41,236 nt of DNA, from positions 1-41,236 of the forward strand of contig JBBQAA010000057.1 in the NCBI GenBank assembly GCA_038276395.1. Direction: 5' to 3'. Made by a program: the position numbers and the translations under genes. The DNA is from JBBQAA01 sp038276395. Its GTDB lineage: Bacteria; Actinomycetota; Thermoleophilia; Solirubrobacterales; Solirubrobacteraceae. Below are positions 1 to 7,841 of this stretch, piece by piece. The notes beneath the pieces are model-generated. The model did no database searches and was not told the origin of the DNA. It worked only from the letters and a program-made list of their open reading frames with translations. Position 1 is the first letter of the stretch, and each line of letters opens with the position of its first letter.

Positions 1-183
1 GAGCGTCTCGCTCCCCTCCGGCGGGACGAGTGGCGAATGCTCCTCGGAAAGCGAGGAGTCCTCGCCATTCGATGTCGCGGGGGGCGGCGGCGCGGCGCGG
101 GGCGGCGGCGCGGGGATCTCCTCGCCGCGGCGGGCGGCGCGCTCGCGCCGCGCCGCCTCGCGCTCCTCCGGGCTGCGGCTCAC
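1..183 (-). CDS. Probable endolytic transglycosylase MltG, N-terminal part (cut by window edge)
   Basis: Only about 61 codons are inside the window; the rest lies beyond position 1. A GTG at 183-181 overlaps the ruvX stop in a GTGA, the same arrangement used throughout this window. The visible part is an arginine- and glutamate-rich stretch (starting V-S-R-S-P-E-E-R) followed by a proline/alanine-rich and then acidic low-complexity segment. No membrane segment or catalytic domain is reached. MltG proteins of high-GC actinobacteria usually begin with a charged cytoplasmic tail of this kind before one membrane helix, and mltG commonly follows ruvX. The identity therefore rests on position and style, not on a conserved domain. 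Another membrane protein with a charged cytoplasmic tail would look the same. Confidence 0.45.
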   Translation of the reverse strand, partial: MSRSPEEREAARRERAARRGEEIPAPPPRAAPPPPATSNGEDSSLSEEHSPLVPPEGSETL

Positions 184-572
184 GCTCCGGTCTCCTGACG
201 GGCGAGCCAGCCCTCGAGCAGGACCGCGGCGGCGCGGGAGTCCTCGCTGGCCGCGCCGCCCGCGCGCTGGGCGAGCTGCGTGGTGAAGCGCTCGTCCTCG
301 AGCTCGACGGGCACGTCGAGCGCCGCCTCGAGCCGCGCGGCGAAGGCGCGCGTCTCGCGCGTCTGCTCGGAGTCGCCGCCCGCGAGGCGGAGCGGCAGCC
401 CGACGACGACGCGCTCGACCGCGCGCTCGCGCGCGAGCGCGGCGAGCGCGGCGATCCCCCTGCGGGTGGCGGCGCGCTCGATCGGCGCCAGCGGCGTGGC
501 GATGCTGCCGCTGGGGTCGGAGAGCGCACAGCCGCAGCGGGCCGAGCCGTAGTCGAGGGCGAGGACGCGCAT
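180..572 (-). CDS. ruvX: RuvX/YqgF family Holliday-junction resolvase-like nuclease
   Basis: A 130-residue protein of the RNase H-like YqgF/RuvX family, linked in bacteria to pre-16S rRNA 5'-end processing and to Holliday junction resolution. The start M-R-V-L-A-L-D-Y-G carries the first acidic residue (Asp7 in the LDYG motif). A middle segment reads V-V-V-G-L-P, and a later acidic motif reads D-E-R-F-T-T with a following E-D-S-R-A-A. All are family hallmarks, and the length is normal (about 130-150). The ATG lies 5 bases after the alaS stop, so it is co-transcribed with alaS, and its stop overlaps the next start. The alaS-ruvX pairing is widely conserved. Nothing is missing or unusual. Confidence 0.93.
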   Translation of the reverse strand: MRVLALDYGSARCGCALSDPSGSIATPLAPIERAATRRGIAALAALARERAVERVVVGLPLRLAGGDSEQTRETRAFAARLEAALDVPVELEDERFTTQLAQRAGGAASEDSRAAAVLLEGWLARQETGA

Positions 573-577
573 CAAGG

Positions 578-3229
578 TCAGTCGAGCGCCGCGCCGATCG
601 CCGCGCGGGCGGCGGTGATCGCGTCGGGGAGCTTCGCCGGGTCCCGGCCGCCCGCACGCGCGAGGGTGTCGCGCCCGCCGCCGCCGCCGCCCGTGACGGC
701 CGCGGCGGCCTTGACGACCTCGCCCGCGCGCACGCCGCGCGCAACGAGCGCGGGCGCGACGCTCGCCACGAGGTGGACGCGGCCCTCGATCTCGGCGCCG
801 AGGACGATCGCCGCGTCGCCGAGCGCGCCCTTCAGCCGGTCGGAGAGCGCGAGGAGCGCGCCGGGGTCGCCGGCGGGGACGACGGCGGTGAGGACGCGCG
901 CGCCCGTCTCCCCCGTTGCCGCGCCGGCCAGCGCATCGAGGTCCACCCCCGCGGCCCCGTTGGCGCCGGCGCCGGCCCTCAGCCGCTTCTCGAGCTCCCG
1001 GCGCTCGGCCTCGCGCTCCGCCACCGAGCGCGGCAGGTTCTCGGGCGTCGTGCGCAGGAGCGCCGCGGCCTCCTCGGCCGCGTGATCCCGCGCGCGCAGG
1101 AGGTCGATCGCCGCCGGGCCGGTGACCGCCTCGATCCGCCGCACGTTGGCCGCGCTCGAGCCCTCGCTCGTCACCTTGAAGACGCCGACCTCCGCCGTCG
1201 AGCGGACGTGGGTACCGCCGCACAGCTCGCGTGAGACCGACCCGTCCCCCACCTCGACCATGCGCACGACCTCGCCGTACTTCTCCCCGAAGAGCGCCAT
1301 CGCGCCGAGCGCGCGCGCCTCCTCGAGCGTCGTCGTCAGGGCGCGCACGCGGCGGTTGGCCTTGAGCTCCTCGTTGACCGCGCGCTCGACCCCGGCCAGC
1401 TCGTCGGAGGAGAGCGCCTGGCCGTGGGTGAAGTCGAAGCGCAGCTTGTCCGGCCCCACGTAGGACCCCGCCTGGCGTACGTGGGCGCCGAGCCGCGCGC
1501 GCAGCGCCGCGTGGAGCAGGTGCGTGGCTGTGTGGTTGCACTCGGTGGCGTGGCGCGCGGCGGCGTCGACGCGCGCGTGGACGCGCGCGCCCGCGGTCAG
1601 CTCACCGAACTCCGGGCGCAGCGCCAGCACCTGATCGTCGCCCAGGCGCAGGACATCGTCGACCACGGCGCGGCAGCCGCCGCCCTCGCACTCCAGGAGG
1701 CCCATGTCGGCGACCTGGCCGCCGCCCGCGGCGTAGAAGGGGGACTCGAGGAGCTTCACGAGCACCCGCTCGCCGTCGCGCGTGACGACGCCCGCCGTCG
1801 TGTCCTGCTCGGTGGCCGCGTAGCCCGTGAACTCGGTGCGAAAGCCCGCCTCGGCGGCGAGCTCACGCGCGCGCTCGCGCAACGCGCCGGCGTCGCCGGC
1901 GCCGCGCCCGCCGCCCGCGCGGGCACGCGCGCGCTGATCCTCCATGAGGCCCTCGAAGCCCTGCTCGTCGACCCCGAGTCCGGCCTCGGTGGCGATCTCC
2001 AGCGTGACGTCGATGGGGAAGCCGTAGGTGTCGTGCAGGCGGAAGGCGTTGGCCGCGGCGATGCTCTCGGCGCCCGCCTCGCGGGCGCGCGCGATCACGT
2101 CCTCGAGCAGCCGGAGCCCCTGCTCGAGCGTGCGCCCGAAGCCCTCCTCCTCGGCCGCGACCCACTTGAGCACGGCGTCGCGCTCGGCCCCGAGCTGTGG
2201 CCACGCCGAGCCCATGACCTCGAGGACACGCTCGGCGTAGGCGCGCAGGAAGCCCGGGTCCATGCCCAGCGAGCGGCCCTGCTGGACGGCGCGGCGCATG
2301 ATGCGCCGCAGCACGTAGCCGCGCTCCTCGTTGGAGGGCACGACGCCGTCGGCGATGAGGAACGTCATCCCGCGCGCGTGGTCGGCGAGGATGCGCATGG
2401 CGCGGTCGGTGGGGAAGTCCGTGCCGTAGCGGCGGCCCGAGAGCTCCTCGGCCAGGCCGACGAGCGGCGTGAACTCGTCGGTCTCGAAGACCGAGCCGAC
2501 GTTCTGGAGGACCGCCGCCATACGCGTCAGGCCGAGTCCGGTGTCGATGTTCTGGGCGGGAAGCGGGGTCAGCGTGTTCGGCGGCCCCTGCCGGTACTGC
2601 ATGAAGACGAGGTTCCAGAACTCGAGGAAGCGCTCGTTCTCACCCCCCGGCAGGTCGTCCTCCCGGCCGAAGGCGAGCCCGCGGTCGAGGTAGAGCTCCG
2701 AGCAGGGGCCGCACGGGCCCTCGGCGCCCGCCTGCCAGAAGTTCTCCGAGCGCGAGCACTCGACGATCCGCTCGCGCGGGACGCCGATCTGCAGCCACGC
2801 CTCGATCGCCTCCTCGTCGGGCCCGAGCCCGAGCTCGTCGTCACCGGCGAAGACCGTGACCCAGATGTCCTTGGCCGGGAGCCCGAAGCCGTTCAGGGTG
2901 AGGTCCCACGCGAACTCGACCGCGCCCGCCTTGAAGTAGTCCCCCATCGAGAAGTTGCCGAGCATCTCGAAGAACGTCAGGTGGCGGGTCGTCGTCCCGA
3001 CCTCCTCGATGTCCGGCGTGCGAAAGCACTTCTGGCAGCTCGTCAGGCGGTGATGCGGAGGCTCTTCGCGGCCGAGGAAGTAGGGCATGAGCGGGTGCAT
3101 GCCCGCGGTCGTGAGCAGGACGGAGGGGTCGTACTCGGCGGGGATGAGCGAGGCCGAGGGGATGCGCCGGTGGTCGCGCTCTTCGAAGAAGGCCTGGAAG
3201 GTCTCGCGGATCTCGGCGGCGCTGGCCAT
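578..3229 (-). CDS. alaS: Alanyl-tRNA synthetase
   Basis: An 883-residue class II synthetase that charges tRNA-Ala in the cytoplasm. The N-terminal catalytic domain (about 1-245) has the class II motif 1 region and the R-T-P-D-I-E-E-V-G and F-F-E-M-L-G-N-F-S segments typical of AlaRS. The editing domain has the zinc set His566/His570 and Cys670/His674 (H-T-A-T-H and C-G-G-T-H). A C-terminal oligomerisation/C-Ala domain ends with the alanine- and glycine-rich tail G-G-G-G-G-G-R-D. The length matches the family (about 875-890). The ATG start directly precedes the catalytic domain. A TANNNT box (TAGACT, 3244-3239) ends 9 bases before the ATG and there is no Shine-Dalgarno sequence, so the leader is very short. 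It heads the operon with ruvX and the next gene. Confidence 0.97.
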   Translation of the reverse strand: MASAAEIRETFQAFFEERDHRRIPSASLIPAEYDPSVLLTTAGMHPLMPYFLGREEPPHHRLTSCQKCFRTPDIEEVGTTTRHLTFFEMLGNFSMGDYFKAGAVEFAWDLTLNGFGLPAKDIWVTVFAGDDELGLGPDEEAIEAWLQIGVPRERIVECSRSENFWQAGAEGPCGPCSELYLDRGLAFGREDDLPGGENERFLEFWNLVFMQYRQGPPNTLTPLPAQNIDTGLGLTRMAAVLQNVGSVFETDEFTPLVGLAEELSGRRYGTDFPTDRAMRILADHARGMTFLIADGVVPSNEERGYVLRRIMRRAVQQGRSLGMDPGFLRAYAERVLEVMGSAWPQLGAERDAVLKWVAAEEEGFGRTLEQGLRLLEDVIARAREAGAESIAAANAFRLHDTYGFPIDVTLEIATEAGLGVDEQGFEGLMEDQRARARAGGGRGAGDAGALRERARELAAEAGFRTEFTGYAATEQDTTAGVVTRDGERVLVKLLESPFYAAGGGQVADMGLLECEGGGCRAVVDDVLRLGDDQVLALRPEFGELTAGARVHARVDAAARHATECNHTATHLLHAALRARLGAHVRQAGSYVGPDKLRFDFTHGQALSSDELAGVERAVNEELKANRRVRALTTTLEEARALGAMALFGEKYGEVVRMVEVGDGSVSRELCGGTHVRSTAEVGVFKVTSEGSSAANVRRIEAVTGPAAIDLLRARDHAAEEAAALLRTTPENLPRSVAEREAERRELEKRLRAGAGANGAAGVDLDALAGAATGETGARVLTAVVPAGDPGALLALSDRLKGALGDAAIVLGAEIEGRVHLVASVAPALVARGVRAGEVVKAAAAVTGGGGGGRDTLARAGGRDPAKLPDAITAARAAIGAALD

Positions 3230-3237
3230 GGGGAGAC

Positions 3238-3277
3238 GAGTCTAAGAAGCCGGGTTGAGCCCCACCGGCGTAGACTC
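3238..3277. promoter_or_regulatory. alaS promoter inside a 7-bp inverted repeat
   Basis: GAGTCTA at 3238-3244 and TAGACTC at 3271-3277 are perfect inverted arms separated by 26 bases. The left arm, read on the minus strand, contains TAGACT, a good actinobacterial -10 box ending 9 bases before the alaS ATG. The right arm gives the same TAGACT hexamer on the plus strand, pointing toward the DUF2294 remnant. The pair could be two opposed promoters or an operator around the alaS promoter. The arms are seen directly; the role is inference. Confidence 0.4.
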
Positions 3278-3419
3278 GGGAATAGCCACGTCTGCCACGA
3301 GCCACGGAACGGGACAGCCTCGTCGGCTCACCTCGGGCCACGGAGAATCACGATGCCGTTCCCCCGACCGCCGCGGCGACCGCCATCACGGAGCCGACCT
3401 CCGCCCCCGCCTCGCAGGC

Positions 3420-3540
3420 GGCCCGCTCCTGTCGGCGATCACCAACCGGCGCGTCATCGCCTTCCTCAGCCAGGCGCACGTCCAGCCCGACATCACGATG
3501 GAGATCTTCTTCGTCGATCGGCAGCTCGACGGCCGTCGGC
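3420..3540 (+). pseudogene. Remnant of a DUF2294 family gene (C-terminal piece)
   Basis: The plus-strand frame at 3426-3515 reads L-L-S-A-I-T-N-R-R-V-I-A-F-L-S-Q and then A-H-V-Q-P-D-I-T-M-E-I-F-F-V-D. This matches the C-terminal end of DUF2294 proteins, which typically close with a segment like G-R-x-V-x-x-F-L-S-x-x-H-x-x-P-D-x-x-x-E-x-F. The upstream part of the family (about 80 residues) is absent: the preceding bases give only proline/arginine-rich low-complexity reading, and no start with a ribosome site is visible. After the match the frame runs into arginine-rich noise. I read it as a decayed gene left between alaS and mnmA. The rest of 3230-3728 holds no gene that I can support. Confidence 0.55.
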
Positions 3541-3728
3541 GTCTTGGAGATGAGCGGCCCGGAGGGCGCGCTCGGGACGCCGGCCGGTTCCTTTCGTCGT
3601 AGGAGCGGGGGGATCCGTCCTCGACGGGTCTGCGCATCCCAGCGGCATCACGCGCCACCGCCGGCGCGACCCGGAGCATCACCTTCGCCGCCGCAGCCGA
3701 CACGGGAAGCGATGACGCGCGCGGACGG

Positions 3729-5141
3729 TCAGTCGGCGATCGTGCCGTGCCCGACGACAAGCTCTCCGTCGATGAGGCACGCGAGCTGGCCCGGCGCCGG
3801 GCCGAGCGCAGGCTCTGAAAGCATCAGGCGCTCGCCGTCGAGCCGCGCGGGGAGCGCCGGGCTGCGGTAGCGCAGGCGCGCGGCGCGCACGCGCACCGGC
3901 TCGCGGTGGAGGGTCACGTCGCGCAGGGCGACCTCCCGGCGCTCGAGCGCGCGGCGCGGACCGACGCGCACGCGCGTGCGGTCCTTCCCGATCACGTATA
4001 GGGGCTCGGGGGCGGCCACGCCGAGGCCGCGCCGCTGCCCGACGGTGAACCCGTGCTGGCCGGCGTGCCGGGCGAGCACGCGGCCCTCGGCGTCGACGAC
4101 GTCGCCGGGCTCGTCCGCGACGCCGCCGTGACGGTGCAGGAAGCGCCGGCCGTCGGTGCCGGCGAGGAAGCACAGATCCTGCGAGTCCGGCTTGGCCGCC
4201 ACGGGCAGGCCGGCGTCGGCCGCGAGCTCCCGGACCTCCGGCTTCGTGCAGGCCCCGAGGGGGAAGGCGAGGCGCGCGAGCGAGGCGGGCGCAAGCGCGG
4301 CGAGCATGTAGGACTGGTCCTTGCCCGGGTCGGTGGCGGCGCGCAGGAGCGGCCCGCGCGGGTCCTCCTCCTCCGCGATCCGGGCGTAGTGGCCGGTGGC
4401 CAGGCGCGCGGCGCCGAGGCGCCCGGCGAGGTCGAGCATGGCGTCGAGGCGGACGCGGCCGTTGCAGGCCACGCACGGGTTCGGCGTGGCGCCCGCAACG
4501 TGGGCGGCGATCCACGGCTCGACGACGCCGGCGCGGAACTCCTCGCGCAGGTCGAGCGTCAGGTGGGGCAGGCCCATCGAATGGGCGAGCGCCCGGGCGG
4601 AGGTGACCGCGGCGGCCGAGCAGCACGAGCGCTCCGCGTCGTTCTCGGGGTCCGCCCACAGCTCGAGCGTGACCCCGACGGGCTCCCCCGCGCGGGCGCA
4701 CAGGAGCGCGGCGACGGCGGAGTCGACCCCGCCGCTCATAGCCACGAGCGTGCGGCCGGGCCGGGCAGCGAGCGCGGCGGAGTGCCGGGCGGCGGCGCCG
4801 AGCGCGCGGTGCAGCGCGTCGGCGGCGAGGTCGGCGGCGTGGCGCTTGCCCACGGACAGGCCGCCGAGCTCGGCGGCGATCTCGGCGGGGCCGACCCGCG
4901 CCGCGTCGAGCAGGCCCGCGCCGCGCACGAGCGCGACGACGGCGCTCCCCGCGGCCTGCGCGGCGCCGCAGCCCGAGGCGGCAAAGCCGGCCTCGGCCAC
5001 GCGCTCCCCGTTGAAGGCGAGGATGACCCGGACGAGGTCGCCGCACCGCGCGCCCCCGGCCGCCCCGGCGAAGCCGTCGCGCGGCACGCGCCCGCGGCCC
5101 TGGGGGGCGAGGAGATGGTGCTCGAGCCGCAGCGCGTCCAC
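3729..5141 (-). CDS. mnmA: tRNA 2-thiouridylase MnmA with an N-terminal IscU/NifU-like domain
   Basis: A 470-residue protein, about 100 longer than ordinary MnmA (about 360-370), which thiolates U34 of tRNA-Glu/Gln/Lys. Residues 1-125 resemble the IscU/NifU N-terminal scaffold: Cys33 in R-C-G-D, Cys58 in S-G-C-G-A-A, and K-R-H-A-A-D-L-A-A-D-A-L at about 99-110. In that last segment the usual His-Cys pair is His101-Ala102, so the third cluster cysteine is lost. MnmA follows: PP-loop S-G-G-V-D-S-A (136-142), D-P-E-N-D with Cys-Cys (173-174), T-P-N-P-C-V-A-C-N with Cys223 and Cys226, G-H-Y-A-R, K-D-Q-S-Y-M-L, and Cys324 in Q-D-L-C-F-L. Many MnmA have Asp at the Cys223 position; a CxxC plus a distant Cys resembles cluster-binding thiolases such as TtuA. 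The GTG start follows TAGCCT by 6 bases, so the fusion is one leaderless gene. Confidence 0.9.
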   Translation of the reverse strand: MDALRLEHHLLAPQGRGRVPRDGFAGAAGGARCGDLVRVILAFNGERVAEAGFAASGCGAAQAAGSAVVALVRGAGLLDAARVGPAEIAAELGGLSVGKRHAADLAADALHRALGAAARHSAALAARPGRTLVAMSGGVDSAVAALLCARAGEPVGVTLELWADPENDAERSCCSAAAVTSARALAHSMGLPHLTLDLREEFRAGVVEPWIAAHVAGATPNPCVACNGRVRLDAMLDLAGRLGAARLATGHYARIAEEEDPRGPLLRAATDPGKDQSYMLAALAPASLARLAFPLGACTKPEVRELAADAGLPVAAKPDSQDLCFLAGTDGRRFLHRHGGVADEPGDVVDAEGRVLARHAGQHGFTVGQRRGLGVAAPEPLYVIGKDRTRVRVGPRRALERREVALRDVTLHREPVRVRAARLRYRSPALPARLDGERLMLSEPALGPAPGQLACLIDGELVVGHGTIAD

Positions 5142-5147
5142 GCGCGG

Positions 5148-5153
5148 AGGCTA
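5148..5153 (-). promoter_or_regulatory. -10 box of leaderless mnmA
   Basis: TAGCCT on the minus strand ends 6 bases before the GTG at 5141, so transcription would begin at or next to the start codon. The same hexamer and spacing recur before 35893 and 36560. No Shine-Dalgarno sequence precedes this GTG. Confidence 0.55.
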
Positions 5154-5258
5154 GGGCGCAACCGTTCGCTCCCGGACCGCCCGCCGGCCGGCCGGCCCGC
5201 CAGCAGGAGGTGGGCGGCATTCCGTGACGAGGAGGGGCCGCCGGCCGCGCGCCGGGCC

Positions 5259-6008
5259 CTAGGACTTCTTCAGCCCGGCCAGCGCGTCGTCGATGTGGTT
5301 GGCGATCTCGACGGGGTCGAGGAAGCCGACGAGGGAGTCGGGCGTCCCCCTGCGGTCGATGACGACGACGGTCGGCGAGCCGGTGACCGGCACCTTCCGC
5401 GTGACGGCGGTGTAGGAGGCGAGCTGCGCGAGCGGGACGGCGATGAGGACGACCTTGCCCTTGTGCGTGCGCTGGCGCAGGAAGGCCCTGCGCACGGCGC
5501 GGTCGTCGGCGGCGCGCGGGTTGAAGAAGAGGACGGCGAGGACCTTGTGATCGGCGAGGGCGGCGGTGGCGCGGCGGGGCCCGGGCACGCCGCGATGGTG
5601 GGCCCGGTGGCCACGGTGCCGCGCGCCGGCCCGGCGGTGCCCGGGCTTGGCCCGAGTCGCGGTGGGGGCGCCGGTGGCGGGCTTCGCCGGCGCGGGCGTC
5701 GCCGCGGGCGTCGAGGACGTCGGGGTGTCGCCGCTGACCTGCGCGGACTGCTGCGCGAGGGAGTGGGCGCTCTGCTCGGAGAGGTTGACGGCGCCGTGGG
5801 CCTTGGCGATGGCCCCGGTCAGCCCCTTGACCCCGGGCGCGGTCGCGCCGCCGGTCGGGTCCGCCGCCCCCGCGCTCGCCGCGGGCGCGGCCGCCGGCAC
5901 GGGCGCGCCGCCACCCGGGGGCTTCGGCCGCAGCGCGACGAACCACACCGCGGCGAAGAACACCACGGCGAGGAGGGCGATCTGCATCGGGCGGGAGACC
6001 TGGTCCAT
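5259..6008 (-). CDS. Membrane-anchored thioredoxin-like protein without a CxxC
   Basis: About 249 residues. Residues 7-24 form one membrane helix (I-A-L-L-A-V-V-F-F-A-A-V-W-F-V-A-L), followed by a long alanine/proline/threonine linker with a histidine- and arginine-rich patch around residues 125-145. The C-terminal 95 residues look like a thioredoxin fold: K-V-L-A-V-L-F-F-N-P near the first strand, then V-T-G-S-P-T-V-V-V-I-D, where the cis-Pro of thioredoxins would lie, and a closing helix. The redox CxxC is replaced by N-P-R-A-A-D, so disulfide chemistry is unlikely. I chose the ATG at 6008 over the GTG at 6014 because AAAGG sits at the right distance from the ATG. It lies between aspS and mnmA on the same strand. 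The function is unknown; an extracytoplasmic binding or scaffold role is only a guess. Confidence 0.75.
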   Translation of the reverse strand: MDQVSRPMQIALLAVVFFAAVWFVALRPKPPGGGAPVPAAAPAASAGAADPTGGATAPGVKGLTGAIAKAHGAVNLSEQSAHSLAQQSAQVSGDTPTSSTPAATPAPAKPATGAPTATRAKPGHRRAGARHRGHRAHHRGVPGPRRATAALADHKVLAVLFFNPRAADDRAVRRAFLRQRTHKGKVVLIAVPLAQLASYTAVTRKVPVTGSPTVVVIDRRGTPDSLVGFLDPVEIANHIDDALAGLKKS

Positions 6009-6062
6009 CCCCACCCTTTGTCGGCAGGTTCCCCCCGGATCGTTAGGCCGAGGCCGAAGACC

Positions 6063-7841
6063 TCAGTCCGGCCGGGGCGCGAGCGCGCGCAGCCCGAGCT
6101 CGCGGAGCTGGGAATCGTCGACCGGGGCGGGCGCGCCGGTGAGCGGATCGGCGCCGCTGGCCGCCTTGGGGAAGGCGATGACCTCGCGGATGTTCTCCCG
6201 CCCGGCCACGAGCGCGGCGATACGGTCGAGGCCCATGGCGATCCCGCCGTGCGGCGGCGCACCGTAGCGCAGGGCGTGGAGCAGGAAGCCGAAGCGCCGC
6301 TCGGCCTCCTCGGCGCCGAGCCCGATCACCTCGAAGACCTTCGCCTGGACCTCCGGCGTCGAGATGCGGATCGAGCCGCCCCCGATCTCGCTGCCGTCGA
6401 GCGCGAGGTCGTAGGCGCGGGAGAGGCAGCTCCCGGGATCGTCGAGATCGCCCGTCGGCGCGGTGAACGGGTGGTGGATCGCGGTGAAGCGCCCGGCCTC
6501 GGCGTCCCAAGCGAAGGCCGGGAAGTCCGTCACCCAGACGAGCGAGTGCCCGGGCTCCGGGCCGAGCAGCCCGAGGCGGTCGCGCAGCGAGAGCCGCACC
6601 GCGCCGAGCGCCTCCCCGGCCACGAGCGGGGCGTTGGCGACGATCAGCACGAGGTCCCCGGGACCGGCGCCGAGCGTCTCCCCCACCCCGGCGATCTCCT
6701 CCGTCGAGAGGAACTTGGCCACGGGCGAGCGCCAGCTCCCGTCCTCCTGCACCTCGGCCCACACGAGCCCCTTGGCGCCGTGGCCCTTGGCCAGCTCGGT
6801 CAGCTCGTCGAGGGCGGAGCGCGGGAGCCCGGCGGCGCCGGCGTTCAGCCCGCGCACGACCCCGTCCGAGGCGAGCGCGCCCGAGAAGACCTTGAACTCC
6901 GAGCCGGCGAGCGCCGCGCCGAGGTCGGCGATCTCGAGACCGAAGCGGAGGTCGGGCTTGTCCGAGCCGTAGCGCGCCATCGCCTCGGCGAAGGTCAGCC
7001 GCGGCCACGGCGGGGCCGGCGCCGGGAAGGCGGTGGCGGCGAACACCGCCGCCATGACCGCCTCCATCAGCTCGATCACGTCGTCCTCGGTGACGAAGGA
7101 CATCTCGACGTCGAGCTGGGTGAACTCGGGCTGGCGGTCGGCGCGGAGGTCCTCGTCGCGGAAGCACCTGGCGATCTGGAAGTAGCGCTCGTAGCCCGCG
7201 ACCATGAGGAGCTGCTTGAAGAGCTGGGGGGACTGCGGCAGCGCGTAGAACGCCCCCGGATCGGTCCGCGCCGGGACGAGGTAGTCGCGCGCGCCCTCGG
7301 GCGTCGAGCGGGTGAGGATGGGCGTCTCGATCTCGAGGAAGTCGCGTGCGTAGAGCGCGTCGCGCATGGCGCGGCTCACCGCGCTGCGCACCCGTAGGGA
7401 CTCCTGCATGCTCGGCCGGCGCAGGTCGAGCGGGCGCTCGCGCAGGCGCAGCGCCTCGTCGACCTCCGCGGAGTCGTCGATCGGGAACGGCGGCGGCTCG
7501 GCGGCGGCCAGCAGCTCGAGCGCGCTCACGGCGACCTCGATCTCCCCGGTGACGAGCGCGGGGTTCTCCTTGCCCGTCTCGCGGCCGACGACCTCCCCGG
7601 TGACCGAGACGACGTGCTCGGCGCGCAGCGCCTCGGCGGCGGCGAAGGCGGCTGGCGCGGTCTCGGGGTGGAGCACGAGCTGCACGAGCCCCGTGCGGTC
7701 GCGCAGGTCGACGAAGATGAGCCCGCCGTGGTCGCGGCGGCGGTTGACCCAGCCCGCGAGCCGCACCTCCTCCCCCGCCCGCGCGGCGTCGAGGGAGCCG
7801 GCCCAGGCGCTCCGGTAGCGGTTGGCGCGGGGCGGCCTCAC
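6063..7841 (-). CDS. aspS: Aspartyl-tRNA synthetase (bacterial type; probably non-discriminating)
   Basis: A 592-residue class II synthetase of bacterial type. The N-terminal OB-fold anticodon domain has G-W-V-N-R-R-R-D-H-G-G (about 30-40). The catalytic core has Y-A-L-P-Q-S-P-Q-L-F-K-Q, motif 2 (R-C-F-R-D-E-D), Q-L-D-V-E-M-S-F, a central GAD insertion and motif 3 (G-G-I-A-M-G-L-D-R). His38 in R-R-R-D-H-G-G corresponds to the histidine of relaxed, tRNA-Asn-mischarging AspRS; discriminating enzymes such as that of E. coli have leucine there. This suggests that Asn-tRNA is made through GatCAB, but it rests on one residue. The GTG start overlaps the hisS stop by 4 bases (GTGA), so it is translated after hisS from the same message. 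The length is normal. Confidence 0.96.
   Translation of the reverse strand: MRPPRANRYRSAWAGSLDAARAGEEVRLAGWVNRRRDHGGLIFVDLRDRTGLVQLVLHPETAPAAFAAAEALRAEHVVSVTGEVVGRETGKENPALVTGEIEVAVSALELLAAAEPPPFPIDDSAEVDEALRLRERPLDLRRPSMQESLRVRSAVSRAMRDALYARDFLEIETPILTRSTPEGARDYLVPARTDPGAFYALPQSPQLFKQLLMVAGYERYFQIARCFRDEDLRADRQPEFTQLDVEMSFVTEDDVIELMEAVMAAVFAATAFPAPAPPWPRLTFAEAMARYGSDKPDLRFGLEIADLGAALAGSEFKVFSGALASDGVVRGLNAGAAGLPRSALDELTELAKGHGAKGLVWAEVQEDGSWRSPVAKFLSTEEIAGVGETLGAGPGDLVLIVANAPLVAGEALGAVRLSLRDRLGLLGPEPGHSLVWVTDFPAFAWDAEAGRFTAIHHPFTAPTGDLDDPGSCLSRAYDLALDGSEIGGGSIRISTPEVQAKVFEVIGLGAEEAERRFGFLLHALRYGAPPHGGIAMGLDRIAALVAGRENIREVIAFPKAASGADPLTGAPAPVDDSQLRELGLRALAPRPD

Noticed and set aside
3521..3728. 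Further coding potential downstream of the DUF2294 remnant
   Set aside because: All frames read as low-complexity Arg/Ala/Pro with no motif, start signal or family resemblance.
4053..7397. Very long open plus-strand reading frame opposite mnmA and aspS
   Set aside because: It is Arg/Ala/Gly/Glu-rich with no recognisable motif, and the minus strand carries complete synthetase and mnmA genes. Such antisense openness is expected at this GC content.
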